Source of the DNA: Desulfobacula sp.
Lineage (GTDB): Bacteria > Desulfobacterota > Desulfobacteria > Desulfobacterales > Desulfobacteraceae
Assembly (NCBI RefSeq): GCF_030145145.1
Contig: NZ_JAQYWD010000014.1
Span: 1 to 64,000 of the forward strand
DNA length: 64,000 bases
Reading direction: 5' to 3'
Position 1 is the first letter of the stretch; each line of letters begins with the position of its first letter. Below the pieces are notes generated by a model. It had not been told where the DNA came from. It was given only the letters and a program-made list of their open reading frames with translations, and did not search any database. Shown here in pieces: positions 44,056-52,644 of this stretch. The translations under genes and the position numbers were made by a program.

Positions 44056-45507
44056 TTATGTTTTCCAGAATTCCGGAACAAATAAAATAATGACCGTATA
44101 TATTTCCAGTCTGCCCAACAGCATGCACCAGGCCAGCAGCCATTTGCCCATCATGGGCAGATGGGCAAAATTTTCAGTGGGACCCACGGTTCCAAATCCA
44201 GGTCCAATATTTCCAATGCAGGCGGCAACCGCACCAAAAGCCGTCATCATGTCAACGCCCATGCAGGCAAGCAGAATGCTGGACAGAATAAAGAGCCCGA
44301 TATAGAGGGCTAAAAATCCCATGATGGTTCGAAGCACTTCATCCGGGATAACCGTATTATTGACTTTTACATGGCTGATGCTTCTTCGATGGATGATTTT
44401 AAATAATTCCCTGTAACAATATTTAAAACAGACAATTATCCGGGCACATTTCATTCCACCACCGGTTGATCCGGCAGATGCACCCACGAACATGCAGATA
44501 AACAAAAGCACCTGACTCATCCCCGGAAAGTGTTCATAATCAGCCGTTGCAAATCCCGTGGTGGTGATAATGGAGGTGACCTGAAAGCTGGCAAACCGGA
44601 AGGCCTCTTTAAAGGAAGGGTATACAGATCCCTGGATATCCCAGGTAATTAAGAGGGTCACCCCCAGGGTGAGGCCAAGAAAGACCCTGCATTCCGTGTC
44701 TTCCCAGAAGACCAGGGGTTTGCCCCGGAGCATCTGGTAATGAAGGGAAAAATTGATGCCGGCCAACACCATGAAGACGACAATGACATAATCAAAAAAA
44801 GCACTGTCATAATGGGCAATGGAGGCATTCTTTATTGAAAATCCACCGGTGGGCAGGGTGGTCAATGCGTGACAGGACGCCTCGAACAATGTCATGCCGC
44901 CACCGAGCAAAAAGATAATTTCAATCACTGTAATACCCGCATACACCATCCATAGAATTTTAGCTGAATCACTCAGTCGAGGTGTCAGTTTGTCGGGCAC
45001 CGGGCTTGGTACCTCAGCCTTGTACAACTGAATGCCGCCGACGCCTAAAAATGGTAGTATGGCCAGGGACAAAACGATAATTCCCATGCCGCCCAGCCAT
45101 TGAATCAAACTCCGCCAGAAAAGAAGGCTTTTGCTTGCCCCTTCAATATGGGTCATCACGGATGATCCGGTTGTGGTAAATCCGGAAACAGACTCAAAAA
45201 AGGCATCGGTAAAAGTTGTAAATTCCGGGCAAAGATAAAAGGGCAGGGCACCGAAAAAACTGATGGCTGCCCAGGCCAGTGCAACAGTTGCCATCCCTTC
45301 TTTTTGATTGATATAATCGTCTCTGCCATGGCCTTTCGACAGAAAGATCAGGAGAATACCTGCCACCAGGGTAATGCCGATGGTGCGAATAAAACTGTCC
45401 CGGGCCAGGTCATGATAATACAAACTCACCAGTAAGGGCGCCATCATGGAAAGACCCAGAAATACCAGAAGGATACCGATAATATGGGCGATAAACGGCC
45501 AGCGCAT
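44056..45507 (-). CDS. trkH: TrkH potassium uptake channel subunit (copy 1)
   Basis: A 483-residue membrane protein with four pore-loop units. Filter segments: GFTTTGSSVM, LPTGGFSIKN, TTTGFATADY and IGPGFGTVGP, matching TrkH. Starts with an ATG that overlaps the trkA stop (TAATG), so the pair is translationally coupled. Imports K+ under control of TrkA nucleotide binding. Stop is 14 bp from the convergent cNMP-type gene. Confidence 0.93.
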   Translation of the reverse strand: MRWPFIAHIIGILLVFLGLSMMAPLLVSLYYHDLARDSFIRTIGITLVAGILLIFLSKGHGRDDYINQKEGMATVALAWAAISFFGALPFYLCPEFTTFTDAFFESVSGFTTTGSSVMTHIEGASKSLLFWRSLIQWLGGMGIIVLSLAILPFLGVGGIQLYKAEVPSPVPDKLTPRLSDSAKILWMVYAGITVIEIIFLLGGGMTLFEASCHALTTLPTGGFSIKNASIAHYDSAFFDYVIVVFMVLAGINFSLHYQMLRGKPLVFWEDTECRVFLGLTLGVTLLITWDIQGSVYPSFKEAFRFASFQVTSIITTTGFATADYEHFPGMSQVLLFICMFVGASAGSTGGGMKCARIIVCFKYCYRELFKIIHRRSISHVKVNNTVIPDEVLRTIMGFLALYIGLFILSSILLACMGVDMMTAFGAVAACIGNIGPGFGTVGPTENFAHLPMMGKWLLAWCMLLGRLEIYTVIILFVPEFWKT

Positions 45508-46871
45508 TAGAAAAAATCCAGTTTAACGGTCAACAGTTTTTCAAGTTTTTTTACGGATTGTTTGACCGCAAACAGGATGATCCGGTCGCCGGGTTTGACA
45601 ACACTCTCGCCCGACGGGATCATGATGTTTCCGTCCCGGATGATGCAGACCAGTATAGATCCTTTGGGGAAAGAGATTTTTTTTAATGGTTTGTTCGTAA
45701 TGCCGGAGGTTTCAAGGGCAATGGCCTCAATAAACTCCCCCCGTTCCCCAAAAATGGAAATATCAGACAGGACCTTTCCTTTTCTGACATATTGCAGGAT
45801 AGAGCTGACGGCTGACAACCTGGGGCTGACCACTTTTTCAATACCAATGGTGGTCAGCAGGGGTAAATAACTTAATTTTCCGATTCTGGTGATGGTATTG
45901 TGAACACCTAAATTTTTTGCCAGCAGGGAAACAAGGATATTGGTTTCATCATCATCGGTAACCGAAACGATGACATCGCTCTGACCGGCGTTTTCTTCAA
46001 GAAAGACTCGCTGGTCAGATCCGTCGCCATGCAGAATAACGGTTTTGCCCATTTGTTCTGACAGATAATGACACCGGTCAATGTCGGATTCAATGATTTT
46101 TGTTTTAATATTATCGGCTTCAAGTATCTTGGCCAGCCGTTCACCGATTCGTCCACCACCGATAATCAAGGCGCTTTGAATGGGTTGCTTTTTTTTTCCA
46201 AAAATTTTGAGTGATTTTTCAAGCTTCGTGGTTTCACAGACAAAATAGATCAGATCTCCGGCCTTCATTTTATTGCTGCCGATGGGGACAATAACGGTAT
46301 TGTTTCTGATGATGGCGGCAATCAATGGCCGGTCTTCACCGAATTTGTCTGGAAAATTAACCAGCTGCATTCCCACAAGGGGAGAATGCTTTTCAAGCTG
46401 GATGCCAATATATTTTACCTGACCATCAATAAAATCACCCACATCAACGGCCCCCGGCACATCCATCAGTTTCCGGATGGTATCAACGACCTCGATCTCA
46501 GGATTGATCACCGTATCAATATATGGGGGCTCATTTTTGAAACGGTCATGATAGGGATCAAAGTCAGCATTTCTGATCCGGGCCAGTTTTTTGGTGGTGG
46601 GGGATATCAGGTTCGTTACCATGCAGGCAACAAGATTTGTTTCATCACTGTCGGTAACGGCCAGGAGGATATCCGTCTCATTGATGCCGGCATCAATGAG
46701 AACCTTTGGAGAACTTCCGGATGCGGTAATTGCCTGGATATCAAGGTTTTCAGAAAGACGACGAATAGCAAACGGGTCTTTGTCAATGACCACGACCCGT
46801 TTGTTTTCAGAAGCGAGTCGGCTGGCAATATTGTACCCGACTTCTCCTGCACCCACAATAATGATTTTCAA
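45507..46871 (-). CDS. trkA: TrkA potassium uptake regulatory subunit (copy 1)
   Basis: A 454-residue cytoplasmic protein with two RCK units. Each has a Rossmann nucleotide fold (MKIIIVGAGEVGYNIASRLA; SALIIGGGRIGERLAKILEA) followed by a TrkA-C domain. It gates TrkH in response to NAD(H) or ATP. The upstream site AGGAG is about 13 bases before the start, longer than usual. Overlaps trkH by one base. Confidence 0.93.
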   Translation of the reverse strand: MKIIIVGAGEVGYNIASRLASENKRVVVIDKDPFAIRRLSENLDIQAITASGSSPKVLIDAGINETDILLAVTDSDETNLVACMVTNLISPTTKKLARIRNADFDPYHDRFKNEPPYIDTVINPEIEVVDTIRKLMDVPGAVDVGDFIDGQVKYIGIQLEKHSPLVGMQLVNFPDKFGEDRPLIAAIIRNNTVIVPIGSNKMKAGDLIYFVCETTKLEKSLKIFGKKKQPIQSALIIGGGRIGERLAKILEADNIKTKIIESDIDRCHYLSEQMGKTVILHGDGSDQRVFLEENAGQSDVIVSVTDDDETNILVSLLAKNLGVHNTITRIGKLSYLPLLTTIGIEKVVSPRLSAVSSILQYVRKGKVLSDISIFGERGEFIEAIALETSGITNKPLKKISFPKGSILVCIIRDGNIMIPSGESVVKPGDRIILFAVKQSVKKLEKLLTVKLDFF

Positions 46872-47191
46872 AAACGATCTCCTGTTACAATTAGAAAAAT
46901 TTGGTCACAACTTACTAAATCAGGGAATGGGTGTCAATCGTTTGAGGCTGCCAGACGTAGGGAAACCCGAAATGATCAGGCGGTTATATCAAAGAATTTT
47001 AAATGCGGGGTATGAATTGGGTTGATTCGATTCCCAGGTGGGTATAGGGTAATGAAGCTTTGGGGGTCAGGCCGTGTTTAATTTGATATTATAGGAATTT
47101 GCATTTAGCCGTTGGCTTTTAGGTTTTTAGCGAACAGCTAATGGCTAAATGCTTGCGCGATAGCGCGCTAAGTTCAATTATTTGGGTACCT
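46872..47191. other. Intergenic region between divergent trkA1 and trkH2
   Basis: 320 bp without a convincing gene. It holds the palindromic repeat element at 47091-47176, which ends just 15 bp before the trkH start. No clear promoter consensus was found. Confidence 0.6.
47091..47176 (+). repeat. Dispersed palindromic repeat element, copy A
   Basis: An 86-bp element closely matching 54730-54822. It begins ATAGGAATTT, contains GCATTTAGCC paired with GGCTAAATGC, and ends with GCGCG-ATAG-CGCGC and TAAGTTCA. It has no coding potential and is found only upstream of trkH2 and upstream of the receiver at 54838. It may be a REP/MITE-like element; other genomic copies would be needed to say. Confidence 0.75.
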
Positions 47192-48646
47192 ATGAATTAC
47201 ACCACTATCGCAAATGTCCTGGGAAAATTATTGATCGTTACTGGTGGCTCCATGGTATTTCCATTGATCTGCTCACTTTATTATAGAGAAGATGACCTGC
47301 CTGCCATTGCCATTACCGGGATCATCACCATGGGTCTGGGGTACCCCTTGTGGTGGTTCTTCCGACGGTATCGGGAGTTGAACATAAAGGACGGCTTTTT
47401 TATTGCTTTTTTTGGATGGGTCCTGATTTCAGCCGTTTCCGGTCTGCCTTTCATGATCCATGGAACGATTCCCTCTTTTACTGACGCTTTTTTCGAGATG
47501 ATGTCCGGCTATACCACAACCGGTGCAACCATACTGACGGATATTGAAGTGGTTCCCCACGGATTATTGTTCTGGCGCAGCCAGACCCATTTGCTCGGGG
47601 GGATGGGGTTTTTAACGTTGACCATTATATTTTTGCCCCATGGCATGGGGGGGGTGCGGATATTCCGGGCCGAGTCAAGTCCTGGTCAGGTCATTACCCG
47701 GGAAAAATTTATTCCCCGCAACCGGGATACAATGGTCTGGCTCTGGGGAATTTATGTCGGGCTGAATCTGGCGGAGACCATGATGCTGTGTCTGGGTGGC
47801 ATGTCTATTTTCGATGCCTTGTGTCATTCGTTCGGAACAGTGTCAACTTCGGGCTACTCTCCGTGGAATGAGAGCATCGGGCACTATAATAATGCCTACT
47901 TTGACTGGGTGATCATTGTTTTTATGTTCCTGGGTGGCATGACGTTTATGCTCTTTTACCACATGGCCCAGGGAAACTGGCATGTCATAAAAATCAATAC
48001 CGAACTTCGATGGTATGTGGGCGCTATGCTTTTTTTCTGCGGAATGGTCTCGTGGATACTGTGGAAGGAAAACACCTATGATCTCATGAATTCGATCCGG
48101 TATGCCACTTTCCAGGTCACCTCTATTTTGACAACCACCGGGTTCACAACAGCAGATTATGAGCAATGGCCCCAGGCAGCACAGATGTTCCTCTATATGG
48201 TGTGCTTTATCGGTGCCTGCGCAGGCTCGACCACCAGTGGCATTAAAATTGTTCATTATATCCTGATATGGAAATTCGGGGTTCTGGCCATCAAGCGCAT
48301 CTTTTTACAACCCATGGCAGTGGTATCGGTCCGTTTGAATCAGCGTCCAGTGGACGTTCAAATTATTCATCTGGCGATTTGTTATTTTATTGTCAATATT
48401 TTTCTGGTGCTGGCCGGGGGGTGTTTCATGACCCTGGTGGATCAAATGGATTATACGACTGCCATGAGTTCGGTGATCGCAACACTGATGAACATCGGCC
48501 CGGGATTTGGCGGGGTGGGCCCAACAGAAAACTATGCCTTTATTTCGGATGCGGGCAAATGGTTTTTATCCTGGAATATGCTGGTCGGCAGGCTGGAAAT
48601 GTTTTCGGCCCTGGTCATCTTTTATCCGTCTTTCTGGCACCAATAA
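47192..48646 (+). CDS. trkH: TrkH potassium uptake channel subunit (copy 2)
   Basis: A 484-residue TrkH-family channel with pore segments GYTTTGATIL, GTVSTSGYSP, TTTGFTTADY and IGPGFGGVGP. Sequence differs clearly from the copy at 44056. The ATG at 47192 is chosen; an in-frame extension to 47141 would start inside the dispersed repeat element and is unlikely. The ribosome-binding site is weak (GGGTACC). Convergent with the trkA gene downstream, with six bases between stops. Confidence 0.92.
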   Translation: MNYTTIANVLGKLLIVTGGSMVFPLICSLYYREDDLPAIAITGIITMGLGYPLWWFFRRYRELNIKDGFFIAFFGWVLISAVSGLPFMIHGTIPSFTDAFFEMMSGYTTTGATILTDIEVVPHGLLFWRSQTHLLGGMGFLTLTIIFLPHGMGGVRIFRAESSPGQVITREKFIPRNRDTMVWLWGIYVGLNLAETMMLCLGGMSIFDALCHSFGTVSTSGYSPWNESIGHYNNAYFDWVIIVFMFLGGMTFMLFYHMAQGNWHVIKINTELRWYVGAMLFFCGMVSWILWKENTYDLMNSIRYATFQVTSILTTTGFTTADYEQWPQAAQMFLYMVCFIGACAGSTTSGIKIVHYILIWKFGVLAIKRIFLQPMAVVSVRLNQRPVDVQIIHLAICYFIVNIFLVLAGGCFMTLVDQMDYTTAMSSVIATLMNIGPGFGGVGPTENYAFISDAGKWFLSWNMLVGRLEMFSALVIFYPSFWHQ

Positions 48647-48652
48647 ATGGTT

Positions 48653-50059
48653 TCAGGCCAGGAATAATTTTTGAACATCTTTCAAGTGCTGGGACATACA
48701 CACGACGATGGCCCGCTCATTGCCTTGAATGTGGGTGTCTCCCACGGCAACCTGCCATATCCCGTCTCTATGGATGCTCCCGATCATTATTTTCCCATTG
48801 TAATACGGATTCAGTTTGAAAAGGGGCTTGCGGGTAATGGGGGAATTAGGGGCGGCAACGATTTCCACCATTTCGGCATCAAAACCATGCAGATGTGCCA
48901 CCGAAAGCAGCTCTCCCCGGCGAATGAATTTTAGAATCTTGTTACCGGCCAGGATTTTTTTGTTCAACGCCAGATCGGATCCCATTGTGGCTGCCAACAC
49001 CACATAATCTTCTTTGTTAACCAGTGCAATACATTTTGCCTGCTTGTTGTGTTTCAGGTTACGATGCGAGGTCATCAGGTGTTTGGCCATTACGCAGCTC
49101 ATGATATTGGTTTCGTTTTCACCCGTGGCGGTGATAAATGTATCCATTTCCAAAAGGCCGGCTGAAACCAGCACATCTGAATCCGATCCATCACCGTGTA
49201 AGATTTCTGTGTTTTTCAATGCAAAAGAGAGTTCTTGAGCCACGGTTTCATCTTTTTCGATGAGTTTGACTTTGACGGTTTTGTCTAATAGCTCCGCCAG
49301 ACGGCATCCCACGAGTCCTCCTCCGATAATCATGACCCGGTGGTGTTTTTGCCGTTCAACCCCTGTCAGCGTCATCAATTGGGTGAGGTTCTCGTTATCC
49401 GCCATAAAAAAGGCTTGATCCTGGGGCAACAGTTCATCCTCTCCGTTTGGGATCAGCGTGGTGATCCCCCGGGCAATGGCAACGATTCGGAAGGGGAATT
49501 CATTGTACGCCTGGGAAATATCCTTGAGCTTTCTGTGGGCCAGGGGGGATTCATCGGGAATCCGGGTGGCCATGGCCAGTATTTGACCCCTGGCGACCTC
49601 AATGATATCGTTTCCGGCCCGGAGTTTAATCAGTCTGAAAATTTCCTGTGCTGCCAGCTCTTCCGGATGGATAATCAGGTCAATTTTAAGGTCCCTGGCA
49701 TTCAGGATGGAATCTTCTCTCCCGAACTCGGTGAAGCGCACCCGGGCGATTTTCCGAGGAATGCCAAAGCGATCGCCAATCAGGCAACTCATCATATTCA
49801 CGGCATCATTGTTGGTCACTGAAATGAGATAATCCATGTTTCCGGCACCGGCTTCCCGCCAGCATTCGAGGCTCATGGCATTGCCCTGGATCAAGCGGGC
49901 ATCTATATTCCCGTCGGCGTGGCGAAGCAATGCGGCATCCTGCTCAATGACGGTGATGGCATAGCCTTCGTGAACAAGGCGCTTGGCCAGGTAATACCCT
50001 ACCCCTCCCAACCCCAGAATAAGGATGCTGGTTGATTTTGCCGGTTTATTTCCATACAT
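48653..50059 (-). CDS. trkA: TrkA potassium uptake regulatory subunit (copy 2)
   Basis: A 468-residue TrkA with two RCK units (SILILGLGGVGYYLAKRLV; HHRVMIIGGGLVGCRLAELL). Starts are uncertain: ATG at 50059 is taken, but TTG codons at 50071 and 50068 are closer to a purine-rich GTGGAAG. Paired convergently with trkH2, an unusual arrangement compared with the overlapping trkA-trkH of copy 1. Confidence 0.9.
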   Translation of the reverse strand: MYGNKPAKSTSILILGLGGVGYYLAKRLVHEGYAITVIEQDAALLRHADGNIDARLIQGNAMSLECWREAGAGNMDYLISVTNNDAVNMMSCLIGDRFGIPRKIARVRFTEFGREDSILNARDLKIDLIIHPEELAAQEIFRLIKLRAGNDIIEVARGQILAMATRIPDESPLAHRKLKDISQAYNEFPFRIVAIARGITTLIPNGEDELLPQDQAFFMADNENLTQLMTLTGVERQKHHRVMIIGGGLVGCRLAELLDKTVKVKLIEKDETVAQELSFALKNTEILHGDGSDSDVLVSAGLLEMDTFITATGENETNIMSCVMAKHLMTSHRNLKHNKQAKCIALVNKEDYVVLAATMGSDLALNKKILAGNKILKFIRRGELLSVAHLHGFDAEMVEIVAAPNSPITRKPLFKLNPYYNGKIMIGSIHRDGIWQVAVGDTHIQGNERAIVVCMSQHLKDVQKLFLA

Positions 50060-50356
50060 GGTATTCAACAACTTCCACTTTAAAAAAACGATAACCAGAA
50101 AATGGACAGCAGATCCGAAAAGCCTGTTTTAACGTTTTTAAGGATAATAGAGGGGAGCATTATTTTCTAAAAAAAGCCCCTTTGTAAAAAAATATATAAA
50201 AGATGCGCTTGTTTTTGTCAAGAAATATGCCTTTTCCCCGGACAATCGCATGAAACTTTCACACGCGGTTGCCAAGATAGGGTGAAATGGTGGTCTCCCC
50301 CGGGAAGCAATCGGGTAAATTACAAACTGGGTATGGGGTCGCATATGGTTTTCCTG

Positions 50357-50377
50357 TTTTTTACAATTTGTAAAAAA
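50357..50377. promoter_or_regulatory. Inverted repeat, candidate enhancer site
   Basis: TTTTTTACA, ATT, TGTAAAAAA is a perfect nine-pair inverted repeat about 100 bp before a sigma-54 promoter. The core TTTACAATTTG also occurs upstream of the module-2 sigma-54 promoter (55604). The spacing fits an NtrC-type activator site. Confidence 0.5.
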
Positions 50378-50479
50378 TGCCGACACAAGTCCTTCTTTAT
50401 TTGAGCAGCAGCTTTTTTTTTGAATTAATTTAATTTTAAATTTCAGATGGTTAATACATTTTGAGGGCGAATTTTAATT

Positions 50480-50495
50480 TGGCATAAAGATTGCT
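50480..50495 (+). promoter_or_regulatory. Sigma-54 promoter, module 1
   Basis: TGGCATAAAGATTGCT has the -24 GG and -12 GC exactly ten bases apart, matching TGGCAC-N5-TTGCW except at one base. It is 57 bp before the start of the kinase gene. A run TTTTAAT leads into it. Confidence 0.72.
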
Positions 50496-50551
50496 CTTTT
50501 GGAATGTGGTTAAAGAGCCAAATTATATTTTGCTGATGACTGGAAGGGAAA

Positions 50552-52597
50552 ATGGAAAATATCAACATACTGCTGGTGGATGATGAAGAAAGATTTCTTT
50601 CTACTACCCAAAAGCTGTTGGAAAGAAAAGGCTATACTGTTCATACTGCCCCAAATGGCATGGCCGCCTTTGAACGACTGAAAAATCATCATATTCAGGT
50701 GGCTATTTTAGATGTCAAACTGCCGGGCATGGACGGCATTGCCATCTTAAAGAAAATCAAACGGGATTTTCCCTTGATTGAAGTCATTATGCTCACCGGC
50801 CATGGTACAGTGGAATCCGCAGTAGAGGGGGTTAAATTAGGGGCGGCAAATTATCTGATAAAGCCGGCGGATATTGATGATATCTCAGAAAAGATTCAAG
50901 AAGCCCTGGAAAAAAGACAAACCATCAGCGCACAAAGCGATAAACGGAAAGCCTATTTTAAAAAACTGAAATTTCGACTGGGGGTTGGACTCCTGGCCGC
51001 TTTTATGCTGCCCTATGCCGCATTTTTTGCCTATTTTCAATTTCAGTTCACGGCAACACTGAAAAATACCGGACGACTCAATCTGGAAGCGCTTTCAAAC
51101 AGCCAGAAAAATACGGTTGATCTTTTTCTACAGGAACGGGTGGTCAATATTTTCAGCCTTTTCCACAGCATTGATTTCAGTCTTAACCCCTCCCAGAATA
51201 ACATGCAAAACTACTACCAGGATTTACGACAGGTGAGTGACGCCTTCATCGATGTCGGCTTCCTGAATACAAAGGGTATTCAGATAGGATATGCCGGGTC
51301 CTTCCCCTACCTCAAGGGAAAAGATTACAGCAATGAAAACTGGTTTAAAACATTGCTGAATCAGGAGCGGCATTATTATATCAGCAATATTTATCTTGGA
51401 TTCAGGGAAAAAGCACACTTTACCATTGCCGTCCGGCAGATCATTGATGGGAACCCTTATATTATGCGGTCCACCCTTGACCCGGACAAATTTTATATGT
51501 TTTTGAGATCCATTAGCCGGGGAAAAGAGGTTGAATCCGCCTTGATCAATAAAGAAGGACACTATCAAATCGTCGATCCGGACAGGGGTGAGTTGCTTGG
51601 CAAGAGCGAGTATATCCCGCCGGAAAATATTGAATCGGGCGTAACGGAAATTAACCGAAACGGTGATGCCATCCTCATTGGCTATGCATGGTTGAAAGAA
51701 ACGCCCTGGGCATTGATTGTCCGGCAGCCGCTGAATATTGCCCACGCAGGGATGTACCAGAGCCGGCGGTTCATGAGCATTATCCTTGCGGTTATCTTTT
51801 TGGGGATTGCAGCCGGGATATGGTTTGCCAATGGCAGGCTCATAAACCATGCCCAGGGTGCTGCCGAAAAAAGTGATGAGCTTCGGCACCAGCTTTTCCA
51901 TGCATCAAAGCTTGCCTCTGTCGGTGAACTGGCAACCGGGGTGGCCCATGAAATTAACAATCCCCTGGCGATTATCGTAGCAACCAGCGGGGTGATCCGT
52001 GATTTGCTGGATCCTGAATTTAATCTTCATCCAACCCCTGAAGATATCATAAAAGAGATTGATACCATTGATTCTGCAGCGTTCAGGGCCAGAACCATCA
52101 CCAAGCAGCTGCTGGCCTTTGGCCGTAAGAATGAGCCAAAGCTGCTGCCCTGTGATGTGAACCAGGTTCTGGATGACGTCATAAGCGGGTTCAAAGAACG
52201 GGAGTTCAAGGTGGCGGATATTGAAATTATTCGTGATTATGACCCCGGCCTGCCGGAAATCATGCTGGATCATGACCAGATTCGACAGGTTTTTTTAAAT
52301 CTCATCAATAATGCAGGGGATGCGATTTCAGGCCCGGGGAAAATCACCGTGTCCACCCATAGAAAGGATCAGGACATCCATATCATGATTAAAGATACGG
52401 GGAAAGGAATGTCTGCCGAACAACTCAGTGAGGTGTTTAACCCGTTTTTCACTACAAAGGAAGTCGGAAAAGGCACCGGACTTGGCCTGAGTGTTTCTTT
52501 GAACATTGTGGAAGCCCTGGGGGGGACCATTGATGTTCAGTCTTTAGAGGGCGCGGGAAGTTCCTTTACAATATCGTTTCCCATTCACAGAGCGTAA
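50552..52597 (+). CDS. Membrane histidine kinase with N-terminal receiver and Cache sensor (module 1)
   Basis: A 681-residue protein. An N-terminal receiver (1-120: LLVDDEE, acceptor Asp in VAILDVKLPGMDG near 53, MLTGHGTV, IKPADID) precedes the first membrane span (about 147-172). The periplasmic sensor (about 175-400) is Cache-like (NENWFKTLL, YYISNIYLGF, TIAVRQII). After the second span come HisKA with GVAHEINNPLAII (near 465) and HATPase (LNLINNAGDAI, DTGKGMS, GKGTGLGLSV). It is a paralogue of the kinase at 55808, which lacks the receiver. Starts after GGAAGGG; 47 bp before the REC-transporter gene. Confidence 0.92.
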   Translation: MENINILLVDDEERFLSTTQKLLERKGYTVHTAPNGMAAFERLKNHHIQVAILDVKLPGMDGIAILKKIKRDFPLIEVIMLTGHGTVESAVEGVKLGAANYLIKPADIDDISEKIQEALEKRQTISAQSDKRKAYFKKLKFRLGVGLLAAFMLPYAAFFAYFQFQFTATLKNTGRLNLEALSNSQKNTVDLFLQERVVNIFSLFHSIDFSLNPSQNNMQNYYQDLRQVSDAFIDVGFLNTKGIQIGYAGSFPYLKGKDYSNENWFKTLLNQERHYYISNIYLGFREKAHFTIAVRQIIDGNPYIMRSTLDPDKFYMFLRSISRGKEVESALINKEGHYQIVDPDRGELLGKSEYIPPENIESGVTEINRNGDAILIGYAWLKETPWALIVRQPLNIAHAGMYQSRRFMSIILAVIFLGIAAGIWFANGRLINHAQGAAEKSDELRHQLFHASKLASVGELATGVAHEINNPLAIIVATSGVIRDLLDPEFNLHPTPEDIIKEIDTIDSAAFRARTITKQLLAFGRKNEPKLLPCDVNQVLDDVISGFKEREFKVADIEIIRDYDPGLPEIMLDHDQIRQVFLNLINNAGDAISGPGKITVSTHRKDQDIHIMIKDTGKGMSAEQLSEVFNPFFTTKEVGKGTGLGLSVSLNIVEALGGTIDVQSLEGAGSSFTISFPIHRA

Positions 52598-52644
52598 TGA
52601 AACAAACCATAAATTTATTCACATTTTAATCAAAAGGAAGGGCT

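Larger units (their letters stand above)
50060..50551. other. Intergenic regulatory region upstream of kinase/transporter module 1
   Basis: About 490 bp with no gene, between divergent trkA2 and the REC-Cache-kinase gene. Holds the inverted repeat at 50357-50377 and a sigma-54 promoter at 50480-50495, 57 bp before the start codon. Confidence 0.7.

Noticed and set aside
46386-47025. Long plus-strand frames opposite trkA1
   Set aside because: They are antisense to a well-conserved TrkA and lack any family match or ribosome-binding site.
47141-47191. 17-codon N-terminal extension of the second TrkH
   Set aside because: It begins inside the dispersed repeat element and does not resemble TrkH N-termini; the ATG at 47192 starts the conserved part.
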